A DNA stretch of 64,000 nt from Strongylocentrotus purpuratus. Its lineage: Eukaryota; Echinodermata; Echinoidea; Camarodonta; Strongylocentrotidae. The number at the start of each line of letters is the position of its first letter. Within the stretch, counting starts at the first letter, position 1. Made by a program: the position numbers and the translations under genes. The stretch spans positions 32,440,908-32,504,907 of the forward strand of contig NW_022145604.1 in assembly GCF_000002235.5 (NCBI RefSeq), given 5' to 3'. The notes beneath the pieces were generated by a model, which saw only the letters and a list, made by a program, of their open reading frames with translations, was not told the DNA's origin and did not search any database. Below, piece by piece: positions 53,916 through 64,000 of the stretch.

Positions 53916-55101
53916 CTAGATTTGTAATACTTGTTTGGAACAAGTATAGGTGGGCTGATCCAACAAAAAATTGAGACAAAATAAAGGGTACATTTGAGAT
54001 AGCTTTTTGTCTCAGCTACAACATACTCGAAGTTCAGCGTAAACGAAGCTAAAACGACGGAGATATTGCTCGCGAAAGTCGGGAATATAGAATCCATTTT
54101 ATGTGAAAAAATCATGTCCCATAGAGAATACACGCAAAATGTGAAAAAATGACATGCCACCTTTAATCGCAAATATACGCCATGATGCCTTTGACAAAAT
54201 GTAAAATTGTGGGTACTGCTAGAACATACCAAGATTTGGAAGAAAATCGATCAATATGTACAGAGATACAATCAATTTTCCATAAATATGCTGACGTCAT
54301 AATATGCAAATTGGGATTTTGAGTTCGGAGGCCATTTTGATGACGTCATGAGTTAATTGAGGGTCAAATGAGACATGAAACAATATTTCTGAATCATACT
54401 CTATTAAAATATGAAAAAAATTGGGGTCACCTTGCATCCTAAAGAGCTACAATGGATTTTGTATAGGCATGTTTTTGCCCATATAATGCTATGTAGTACA
54501 AGAGCTCGCGCGCACGGAAATTTTTGTTAAACGGTCGATCATTCCGTTATTAATAGTCATAAAGAGACAAACATGGTATCAATTTGTTTGTAAAAATATG
54601 TGGAATATTATGAAAGAAAAAAAATGGCGATTCTATGTTTTGTATTAGTTTTACGCGCGAAAATGCGCGCGCATGCGCATGTGCGCGATTTTTTATAAAA
54701 TGCTTAGAATGGTCTAAAACGTATGCAAAATTATTTTGAGACGATTTTGAGCATTTTTTAATTTTTGCGCACTCATTGACGAGCGGATGAACGCGCACGC
54801 GCGCGTTATTTGACCTGAAATTGACCGGACGGATATTGACCTTGATCATGATAAATATAAATAAAAAATACCTTTTGGTTATGAAGATATAATCATAAGT
54901 TGATTTTCGTAAAATTTTACAAAATGGCGCCTAGATGACGTCATCAGTCAAGGTCAATGTTGAAAACGTTATTGTGCTTTGTACATATGCCTTTACATAT
55001 GGGTGCCAAATTTCAAGGCATTTGATTGAGCCATTTCCAAGTTATCTTGCCAACAAAAAAGTGGTTAGAAATAAGAAAAATATATAATAAATAAATAATA
55101 A
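53916..55101 (-). repeat. Array unit 1 (type A)
   Basis: Begins (plus strand) CTAGATTTGTAATACTTG and carries AAAGGGTACATTTGAGATAGC, shared only with unit 6. It has CG-alternating tracts near 54650-54690 and 54780-54807 and a GATGACGTCATCA palindrome near 54936. Confidence 0.85.
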
Positions 55102-56223
55102 CTAGACATATAATACTTGTTTGGAACAAGTATAGATGGGCTGGTCAACTAAAATTTGACACAAAATAAAGCAAAAATAAGCGAGATACTGCTAAAAAAC
55201 AATGTCATGTAGATTAATGATGTGAACGAAATTCACCTTCCATAGGCATAACACGCAACTTAAGAAATTTCTGATATGTGCTCTTTAATCGTAATTTTTA
55301 GTATGATGACGTGATCAAAATGAAAAAATGGTGATTACTGAGCTTGTAGAGAATTGTCTTAGCTACAACATATCGAAATTTGGAAGAAAATCAATCAACA
55401 TTTACAGAGATACAATCAATTTTCCATAAATATGCTGACGTCATAATATGCAAATTCGTATTTTGAGTTCCAAGGCCATTATGATGATGTCACGATACAC
55501 TTAATGGCCAAATGAGACATGGAATCATATCTCTGACTCATACTCTATCTAAATATGAAAAAAGATTGAAGGTCACGGTTCATTCCAAAGAGCTATAATG
55601 GATTTTGTATAGGCATGTTTTTGCCCATATATGCTATGTATTAAAAGAGCTCGCACGCAACGACATTTATCTTGAATTGACGCTCTTGTCATTAATGGTA
55701 AAAAAGAGATAAACATGGTATCAAATTCCTTGAAAAAATATGAGAAATATCATGAAAGAAAAAAAAATGGCGATTCTATGTTTTGTAATGGTGTTACGCA
55801 CGAAAACGCGCGCACATGCGCGTACGCGCGATTTTTTATAAAATGCTTAAAATGACCTGAAACGTAGGCAAAATAAATTTGAGACGATTTTGAGCATTAA
55901 AATTTTTTGCGAGCGCACTGACAAGCGGACGTACGCGCACGCGCGCGTTTTTTGACCTAAAATTGACTGGACTGATATTGACCTTGATCATAATAAATAT
56001 GAATGAAAAATAATTTTTGGTTATGAAGATATGATAAGTATATTTTCAGAAAATTTCACAAAATGGCGCCAAGATGACGTCATCAGTCAAGGTCAAGGTT
56101 GAAAACCTCACCTTGTTTTGTCCATATGCCTATACATATGTGTGCCAAATTTCAAGATATTTGGTTGAACCATTTCAAAGTAATCTTGTTAACAAAAAAG
56201 TGGGTCAAAATAAGAAAAATAAA
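55102..56223 (-). repeat. Array unit 2 (type B)
   Basis: Begins CTAGACATATAATACTTG; has AAGCGAGATACTGC in place of the type A segment. 1122 bp. Confidence 0.85.
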
Positions 56224-57345
56224 CTAGACATATAATACTTGTTTGGAACAAGTATAGGTGGGCTGGTCCAAATAAAGTGACACAAAATAGAGCAAAAATA
56301 AGCGACATACTGCTAAAAAACAATGTCATGTAGATTAATGATGTGAACGAAATCCACCTTCCATAGGCATAACACGCAACTTAAGAAATTTCTGATATGT
56401 GCCCTTTAATCGTAATTTTCACAATGATGACGTCATCAAAATGAAAAATGGTGTAAACTAAGCTTGTAGAGAATTGTCTTAGCTACAACATATCGAAATT
56501 TGGAAGAAAATCGATCATTATATACAGAGATACAATCAATTTTCCATAAATATGCTGACGTCATAATATGCAAATTCCTATTTTTAGTTCGAAGGCCATT
56601 ATGATGATGTCAAAATATTTTTAATAGCCAAATGAGACATTAAATCATATTTCCGACTCATTCTCTATCAAAATATGAAAAAATATTGGGGGTCCAGTTC
56701 CATCCCAAAGAGCTATAATGGAATTTGTATAGGCATGTTTTTGCCCATATATGCTATGTATTAAAAAGAGCTCGCGCGCACTGACATTAATCTTGAATGG
56801 ACGCTCATCTTGTTATTAATGGTCATAAAGAGATAAACATGGAATCAAATTGTTTGAGAAAATATGAGAAATATCATTAAAAAAAAAATGGCGATTCTAT
56901 GTTGTGTAATGGTGTAACGCGCGAAAACGCGCGCGCATGCGCGTGTGCGCGATTTTTTATAAAATGCTTAAAATGGCCTAAAACGTATGCAAAAAAAAAA
57001 TTGAGTCGATTTTGAGCATTTTAAAATTTTGCGCGCGCATTGACGGGCGGACGTTCGCGCATGCGCGCGTTTTTTGACATGAACTTGACCGGACTGATAT
57101 TGACCTTGATCATGATAAATATGAATGAGAAATAACCTTTGGTTATGAAGATATGATCAAGAGTTTATTTTCAGAAAATTTCTCAAAATGGCGCCTAGAT
57201 GACGTCATCAGTCAAGGTCAAGGTTAAAAACCTTACCTTGCTTTGTTTATATGCCTATACATATGTGTGCCAAATTTCAAGTTATTTGATTGAGCCATTG
57301 TCAAGTTATCTTGCTAACAAAAAAGTGGTTCAAAAAAAAAAAAAA
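56224..57345 (-). repeat. Array unit 3 (type B)
   Basis: Begins CTAGACATATAATACTTG; 1122 bp, the same length as unit 2 and the closest to it (shared AAGAAATTTCTGATATGTGC). Confidence 0.85.
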
Positions 57346-58480
57346 CTAGACATAATACTTGTTTGGAACAAGTATAGGTGGGCTGGTCAACTTAAATTTG
57401 AGATAAAATACAGCAAAAATAAGCGAGATACTGCTTAAAAATTCTTGAAAAACAATATCATGTAGTTTCATGACTTGAACGAAATTCACCTTCTTTAGGG
57501 ATAACGCGAATTATGAAGGCCTTTTGACATGAGGCCTTTAATCGAGATTTTCACTATGATGACGTCATCAAAATGAAAAATGATTATTACTGAGCTTGTA
57601 GAAAATTGTCTTAGCTACAACATATCGAAATTTTGAAGAAAATTGATCAATATTTACAGAGATGCAATCAATTTTCCATAAATATGCTGGCGTCATTATA
57701 TGCAAATTCGTATTTTGAGTTCCAAGGCCATTATGATGATGTCACGATACACTTAATGGCCAAATGAGACATGGAATCATTTCTCCGACTCATACTCTAT
57801 CTAAATATGAAAACAAATTGAAGGTCACGGCTCATTCCAAAGAGCTATAATGGATTTTGTATAAGCATGTTTTTGCCCATATATGCTATGTATTAAAAGA
57901 GCTCGCGCGCACAGACGTTTATCTTGAATTGACGCTCATCTTGTTATTAATGGTCATAAAGAGATAAACATGGTATCAAATTCCTCGAAAAAATATGAGA
58001 AATATCATGAAAGAAAAAAAAATGGCGATTCTATGTTTTGTAATGTTGTTACGCGCGAAAACGCGCGCGCATGCTCGTACGCGCGATTTTTTATAAAATG
58101 CTTAAAATGACCTGAAACGTATGCAAAAAAAATTTTAGACGATTTTGAGCATTTTAAATTTTTGCGCGCGCACTGAAGCGCGGACGTACGCGCACGCGCG
58201 CGTTTTTTGACATGAAATTGACCGGACTGATATTGACCTTCATCATGATAAATATGAATGAGAAATAACTTACCGTTATGAAAATATGATCATGAGTAAA
58301 TTTTCAGAAAATTTCACAAAATGGCGCCTAGATGACGTCATCAGTCAAGGTCAAGGTTTAAAACCTTACCATGTTTTCTCCATATGCCTATACATATGTG
58401 TGCCAAATTTCAAGTTATTTGATTTAGCCATTTTCAAGTTATTTTGCTAACAAAAAGTGGGTCGAAATAAGAAAAATAAA
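57346..58480 (-). repeat. Array unit 4 (type B)
   Basis: Begins CTAGACATAATACTTG; 1135 bp. It shares TTTTGACATGAGGCCTTTAATC with unit 5, defining a subtype. Confidence 0.85.
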
Positions 58481-59614
58481 CGACATATAATACTTGTTTG
58501 GAAAAAGTATAGGTGGGCTGGTCAACTAAAATTTGAGACAAAATAGAGCAAAAATAAGCGACATACTGCTTACAAATTCTTAAAAAACAATATCATGTAG
58601 ATTCATAACGTGAACTAAATTCACCTTCTATAGGCATAACACGCAAATTATGAAGTTTTTGACATGAGGCCTTTAATCAAAATTTTCACTATGATGACGT
58701 CATCAAAATGAAAAATGGTTATTACTGCGCTTGTAGAGAATTGTCTTAGCTACAACATATCAAAAGTTTGAAGAAAATTGATCAATATTTACAGAGATAC
58801 AATCAATTTTACATAAATATGCTGACGTCATAATATGCAAATTCGTATTTTGAGTTCCAAGACCATTGTGATGATGTCACGATACACTTAATGGCCAAAT
58901 GAGACATGGAATCATATTTCCGACTCATACTCTATCTAAATATGAAAAAAAATTGAGGATCCCGGTGCATTCCAAAGAGCTATAACGGATTTTGTATAGG
59001 CATGTTTTTGCCCATATATGCTATGTATTAAAAGAGCTCGCGCGCACTGACATTTATCTTGAATTTACGCTCATCTTGTTATTAATGGTCATAAAGAGAT
59101 GAACATGGTATCAAATTCCTTGAAAAAATATGAGAAATATCATGAAAGAAAAAAAATGATGATTCTATGTTTTGTAATGGTGTTACGCGCGAAAACGCGC
59201 GCGCATGCTCGTACGCGCGATTTTTTATAAATGCTTAAAATGACCTGAAACGTATGCAAAATAAATTTGAGACGATTTTGAGCATTTAAAAATTTTGCGC
59301 GCGCACTGACGCGCGGACGTACGCGCACGCGCGCGTTTTTTGACCTGAAATTAACCGGACTGATATTGACCTTGATCATGATAAATATGAATGAGAAATA
59401 CTTTTTGGTTATGAAGATATGATCATGAATTGATTTTCCGAAAATTTCACAAAATGGCGCCTAGATGACGTCATCAGTCAAGGTCAAGGTTGAAAACTTT
59501 ACCGTGTTTTGTCCATATGCCTATACATATGTGTGCCAAATATCAAAGCATTTGATAGATCCATTACAAAGTTATCTTGCTAACAAAAAAGTGGGTGGAA
59601 ATAAGAAAAATAAA
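58481..59614 (-). repeat. Array unit 5 (type B, mutated 3' end)
   Basis: Begins CGACATATAATACTTG: the CTAG terminus has lost TA, and the hairpin has one mismatch (GGAAAAAG). 1134 bp. Confidence 0.85.
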
Positions 59615-60942
59615 CTAGATTTGTAATACTTGTTTGGAACAAGTATAGGTGGGCTGGTCGAACTAAAATTTGAGACAAAATAAAGGGTACATTTGAGATA
59701 GCTTATTGTCTCAGCTACAACATACTTGAAGTTCAGCGTAAACAAAGCTAAACGACAGAGATATTGCTCGCGAAAGAATCCAGTTTTGAGAAAAACTCAT
59801 GTCCCATAGAGAATACACGCAAAATGTGAAAAATTGACATGCCTTTTCTAATCGCAAAAATTCGCCCTGATGCCTTTGTCAAAATGAAAATTTGGGCCAA
59901 TTTTATTTGTAGAAATTGTCTCAGCTAAAACATATCAACATTTTGAAGACAATCGATCAATATTTACAGAGAAACAATCAATTTTCCGTAAATATGTTGA
60001 CGTCATAATATGCAAATTGAAATTTTGAGTTTGGAGGCCATTATGATGACGTAATGAGTTCATTGAGGGTCAAATGAGACATGAAATCATATCTCCAATT
60101 CATACTGTATCAAAATATGACCCAAAAATTGGGGTCACCTTGCATCCTAAAGGGCTACAATGGATCTTGTATAGGCATGTTTTTGCCCATATATGCTATG
60201 TATTACAAAAGCTCGCGCGCACGGAAATTTATGTTAAACGGTCGATCATTCCATTATTAATAGTCATAAAGAGACAAGCATGGTATCAATTTGTTTGTAA
60301 AAATATGTGGAATATTATGAAAGAAAAAAAATGGCGATTCTATGTTGTGTAATAGTTTTACGCGCGAAAACGCGCGCGCCGCACGCATGCGCGTGTGTGT
60401 GGGCGATTTTTTATAAAATGCTTAGAATGGCCTAAAACGTATGCAAAATGATTTTGAGACGATTTTGAGCATTTTAAATTTTTGCGCGCGCATTGACGCG
60501 CGGACGTACGCGCACGTGCGCGTTTTTTTACCTGAAATTGACCGGACCAATATTGACCTTGATCGTGCAAACTATGAATTAGAAATTACTTTCCGTTATG
60601 AAGATATGATCATAAGTTAAAATTCACAAAATGGCGCCTAGATGACGTAATCAGTCAAGGTCAAGGTTGAAAACGTTATTTTGATTTATTTATATGCCTA
60701 TACATATGTGTGTCAAATTTCAAGGCATTTGATTGAGCCATTCTCAAGTTATCTTGCTAACAAAAAAGTGGTTAGAAATAAGAAAAATATTTAATAATAA
60801 TAAATAAATAAAGGCAATTCTAACGAAATTATAAGGTGGTCTGTACGTTATACAGCCCACCTGATAATAAATAAATAAATAAATAATAAAGGCGATTTTA
60901 ACAAAAATATAAGGTGGTCTGTATTAGATACAGCCCACCTGA
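59615..60942 (-). repeat. Array unit 6 (type A) with the 5' terminal region
   Basis: Begins CTAGATTTGTAATACTTG like unit 1. At 60812-60864 and 60888-60942 two copies (78 bp apart) of a 5' end occur, each with AAGGTGGTCTGTA ... TACAGCCCACCTGA, an imperfect hairpin ending in the complement of TC. Confidence 0.8.
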
Positions 60943-60949
60943 TAATAAA

Positions 60950-60984
60950 CTAGACATAATACTTGTTTGGAACAAGTATAGGTG
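60950..60984 (-). mobile_element. Truncated seventh Helitron-like 3' end
   Basis: CTAG plus hairpin plus AGGTGGGCTGG, seven bases beyond the 5' end at 60942. The body is missing and replaced by the element at 60985. Confidence 0.75.
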
Positions 60985-61130
60985 GGCTGGGGGGTGTTTC
61001 ACTAAAGCCCTAAAATCGATCTAAAATCGATTTGATCGATTTTAAGGGCCTAAAATTGATTTCGATTTTAGCAGCAGTTTCACTAAATAAATAAAATCGA
61101 TTTTAGCCTTAAAATCGATTTTAAGTTAGA
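60985..61130. repeat. ATCGAT-palindrome cluster, probable MITE
   Basis: Reiterated AAAATCGATTTT-type palindromes in both phases (61014, 61024, 61033, 61086, 61103) with TTTCACTAAA at 60998 and 61077. It can fold into several hairpins. Ends and target duplication are not clear. Confidence 0.5.
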
Positions 61131-61350
61131 GTGTGATCCATATCAATTTTAAATCAATTTTATCCTTATTCATTGCATTATTGATATGCTATGTTCAGCA
61201 TTCATTGGTTTTAAAGGCGCAAGTGTCGGCTAGCTTCAATTTGAACATTACATCTGAAAATGAAGAATTCTGTTCTTGGGGGAACAAATCTTTGTTCATA
61301 ACCAATTTTTTTTTTTAAATCATCATAGTTAGGCATTATCAATACAAAAT
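61131..61350. other. No gene recognised
   Basis: AT-rich sequence. A 61-codon plus-strand frame opens with a hydrophobic segment (SILSLFIALLICYV) but has no family match or splice context. Confidence 0.4.
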
Positions 61351-61354
61351 GTTG

Positions 61355-61740
61355 CACTCTGGAGGGGGGGGGGGCACAATGGCCCATTTTTTTTCCTTCA
61401 AAAATACATGGGCGGCCTGTTTTCCCCTTAACCCTATCTAGCCTGGGGGGGGGGGGGGCTTATCCAGCCGGCGGCACGGGAGGGGGCCCAATTCGTGAGA
61501 CAATATTTAGCAGCAAAACAGCCGGCCGATAATTCGCTCAGTGGGGGGGGGGGGGGGGGGTAATGAACAATAAAAAAAAATTATTGGGGGGGGGGGGGGC
61601 TCGAAAATTTGAAAAATCGCACCCCCCCCCCCCCCTTGAGTGCCAGGGGAGGGGGCCCATCTCCAAAAAAAAAGGTACAGTTAACGTGTTCTTACACGTT
61701 TTTTTCTCCAGGGGAGGGGGCCCCGGACCCCCCAGGCTAT
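61355..61740. repeat. Dense poly-G/poly-C cluster
   Basis: At least six G-runs of 8-18 bp and one C-run within 400 bp (61363, 61445, 61542, 61586, 61622 and nearby), with GGGGGCCC words. Shares CCAGGGGAGGGGGCC with 46628. Very likely hard to sequence; lengths are uncertain. Confidence 0.7.
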
Positions 61741-64000
61741 GCAGTTTCAAAATAACCCATGCTAGATAGGGTTTAAGTGCCCCATTTACATCTGATTAAC
61801 ATCCCTTTTTGTTTATTACAAGTGCACTTTTCCTTCATGTAGTTTGTCCCGTTTCACTTTGTTTTAAAGTTCCTCTTGTTATTCCTAATAACTTTTTATG
61901 TTTTCTTCTTAGAAGTGACCCTTTTCCATTTTTTTATGTGCCCCTTTTTCTATATTTTTTTAAACCATATGCGCTTACAATTATATGTCCTTATTTCGTT
62001 CATATTCTCTCTCTCTCTCTCATTAACATAAAACGACACTCCCATCACAAGGTTTTGCTTGCTGTAATTTTGTTTCTTCATAAACACCCCCCCCCCCCTT
62101 CCCCCACAAAAAAAATAATTAAAGAACAAAAATGAATAAATAAACGCCAACTTATAACAATAACTCACCAGCATACAAACACACCATTCTTGAATCACAT
62201 CATTGCCCTTTATCATCATGTAATTATTATCACCATGCGCTAGCGTACAATCTCATCTCATAAAATTAACAGAGATTTTAAAGTATAATCAATATGTTCA
62301 TGCTTTAATGAATGAAATCTACATTTTGTAAATGATGAGCATAGCAAACACAATTACAATATTTTAAATGACACAAATAAAAGTGCTCCTATGAAAGTAT
62401 CAGCCAGTTGTTAAAACTACTGCAGCTGATATGTGCCACTCTCTATTCGAGTTACCTTTATGGAGATTAAAAGAGTAATACTTGTCACAAATATTTCTGT
62501 TACTCATACGGTTGTTAATCTAAGGATGATATACATTGTCATGTAAGGTCACGCAGTCGGTGAGAATGTGGTTTCTTGATGCAATAGTTTGTCTATATGA
62601 AATTAATCATCAATTCTTTTCTATCAGCTTTGACAAAAAATTCTAAGGACAACATAAGTCAGAGTTAATATATTTCCTTCAGGAAAAATCTGTTTTCACT
62701 CAATCACAATGTTCTGCTGTTTATTTTGTATTTGTTGTTGTGCAATTGCTACAATAGCACTTTAAGCACCAACAGGTAATTATCGATACATAGTCATGCA
62801 AGAAATGCCTCTAGGAAGAATTCCAAATAGGTCATCAAACTGCTGCTCAGATGAATTGCTAATTAAGAAATTCCAATTTGATATTTTAAGATTTATTGCC
62901 ATGAACAAAATTAACTATGTAACGTGAGTTTGGTAACAATAACCTCCATGACAGAATAATAGCTTTTTATTTCTTCTCTTTTCTTCTGCAAGATTCTAAA
63001 ATTCTGTTTAAAATATAGGAAATCTTGGAAGTATCATTAAAACGTTTACTTCCTTTAAAATATTTTATGTTAACATTTTTATCAAACCCAAAGCCTCAAA
63101 CTCGATGGCAAAATTTTAGTACCTTGACTAGAGCATTTTTAATAGCTTATAGGAATTAATTTGTAAATCTTATTTTACAAGTAGTGTTGGTTGTAAAAAG
63201 TGACCAGTCCATGATACCAACATCTGTATCTCATTGTGGTTCCTCTTGCTTAAAGCTGGAAAAGGGAGCTTCTGTCTGTAGGCTGGCTGATGTTTTATAA
63301 GAAGCATAACGTTGCAGGTAATTCAGGCTCTGCAGTCTAGAATAGGAATTGAAAGTTATGTAATAAATGAATCAAGTACTAAATACTAGTACAACTTTTC
63401 AATCAATCTTCATTTTTTGTATTTATGATTATTTCAAATACTTTAATTGCTAAATAAATAAAGTAGGAGAATAAAAAATAGTTACAGAAGATAAATGATT
63501 AATTGTTTGCTTTGGATAAAAAAAAATATCCTTTCATTACCATTTGTGTATGTTTTATCTAACAGAATGGGTAAGATGGGTATTAGACTTCTTACAAGGA
63601 TTATGAAAAATAATAGATCAATTTTTGTAATTGATACTGCTTACCTTTTCAATTTGAAGAGATGGACAATAAATGTTCATTTGTCATGAACTAGCAGTAC
63701 ATGCAGATGCCATAGCTCTTTATTTTGCAACCTAGGATTTAAAACAGAGATACATATATTTGTTATGAAGAGAGCACATCTATTTTTCAGAAAAGTAATT
63801 GTCACAGTATCAAATGTGTTCAAAAGAACATAAGTACATTTTTATCAGTAATTACAACAGTAATTTACATGTATTCGGTCCAAGACATTGTTACCAACCA
63901 AATTGTAAGTTTTAGACATTTGGAAGATTGACTATGGAGTCTAATCTTGATCTCGGATACCCTGCTCTTGAACCAAACACTGTTGTACACAGATTCAATG
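61741..64000. other. Repeat-poor region, no gene confirmed
   Basis: Little repeat similarity to the rest of the window, a C-run at about 62086-62097 and a short CT run at about 62007-62019. At the right edge the minus strand has a donor-like AGCAGG|GTATCC at 63960-63961, with 40 bp open in two frames beyond it. This could be the edge of an exon of a gene outside the window. Confidence 0.4.

Larger units (their letters stand above)
53916..60942 (-). mobile_element. Helitron-like tandem array: six body/3'-end units, one 5' end region
   Basis: Read on the minus strand, each of six units ends in a 9-bp-arm hairpin (ATACTTGTT / AACAAGTAT on the plus strand, TGG loop) followed 6-8 bp later by CTAG, which fits the Helitron 3' end rule (hairpin then CTRR), with a T next to it. 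Five of six retain CTAG; unit 5 reads C--G. At the other edge the minus strand starts TCAGGTGGGCTGTATC after an A (60942), fitting the 5' TC rule. The 5' word GGTGGGCTG is the complement of CAGCCCACC just inside the 3' hairpin, a subterminal inverted repeat as in Helentron-type elements. Units are 1.12-1.33 kb, with no Rep/helicase coding capacity, so the array is non-autonomous. Confidence 0.75.

Noticed and set aside
54550..60570. Minus-strand frames of 70-99 codons repeated in the array units
   Set aside because: They begin MIKVNI in several units but contain shifting stops and differ in frame between units; the Arg/Ala-rich parts come from CG-alternating tracts.
63961..64000. Exon at the right edge on the minus strand
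   Set aside because: Only 40 bp are visible, two frames are open, and the donor is weak; not enough to call.

Overview
The window is metazoan nuclear DNA: spliced genes, LINE retrotransposons, MITEs, tRNA-derived SINEs and abundant microsatellites. It is AT-rich with scattered poly-G/poly-C tracts. A marine invertebrate deuterostome, most likely an echinoderm, is my best guess. The hints are a CR1/L2-type LINE whose ORF opens with a 2A-like NPGP motif, a one-exon RING/B-box/propeller TRIM gene, and foldback elements built of short reiterated motifs that recall sea-urchin TU elements. This assignment is inference. No species-diagnostic gene is present.

Only two host genes are well supported. 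(1) A four-exon SLC16/monocarboxylate-transporter-like gene lies on the minus strand (CDS 5633-8774, 471 aa after splicing, all junctions in phase). A CR1/L2 3' end sits in its first intron. (2) A single-exon TRIM E3 ligase lies on the plus strand (30775-32613, 612 aa). Weaker gene signals are an isolated 35-codon minus-strand exon (22931-23035), a splice-flanked non-coding exon (24793-24877), two duplicated exon-like blocks (16724-16805 and 40379-40455) and a broken RecQ-like helicase fragment (40560-40830).

The rest is mostly mobile DNA. Layout: 0-2.8 kb, composite GAT/ATC repeat copy 1 with a nested Harbinger-type MITE; 3.3-5.4 kb, a foldback element and LINE tails; 5.5-9.3 kb, the SLC16 gene; 9.7-14.6 kb, degenerate short-motif repeats, a TA-MITE and a poly-C element; 14.6-15.9 kb, an L1/Tx1-type LINE with an internal deletion; 18.2-20.9 kb, composite repeat copy 2; 21.4-22.0 kb, a GC-rich foldback; 26.0-26.9 kb, a striking foldback built of 10-bp TTACGA-like motifs; 27.0-30.4 kb, an apparently intact 2A-bearing LINE; 30.8-32.6 kb, the TRIM gene; 33.5-33.8 kb, a 52-bp minisatellite; 34.2-38.9 kb, composite repeat copy 3 with a nested foldback; 40-46.6 kb, LINE/RecQ debris and MITEs; 46.9-51.3 kb, a nearly intact two-ORF LINE on the minus strand; 53.0-53.8 kb, a LINE RNase H fragment; 53.9-60.9 kb, a Helitron-like tandem array; 61-64 kb, poly-G tracts and repeat-poor sequence.

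The most unusual signals are two. First, the 7-kb Helitron-like array has six body units, each with its own hairpin plus CTAG 3' end (one mutated), but 5' TC ends only at one edge. Second, several MITE-like elements have bodies made almost entirely of degenerate reiterations of one short motif that switches strand inside the element. Two insertions (446-774 and 37521-38642) are supported by empty sites in paralogous repeat copies within this same window.
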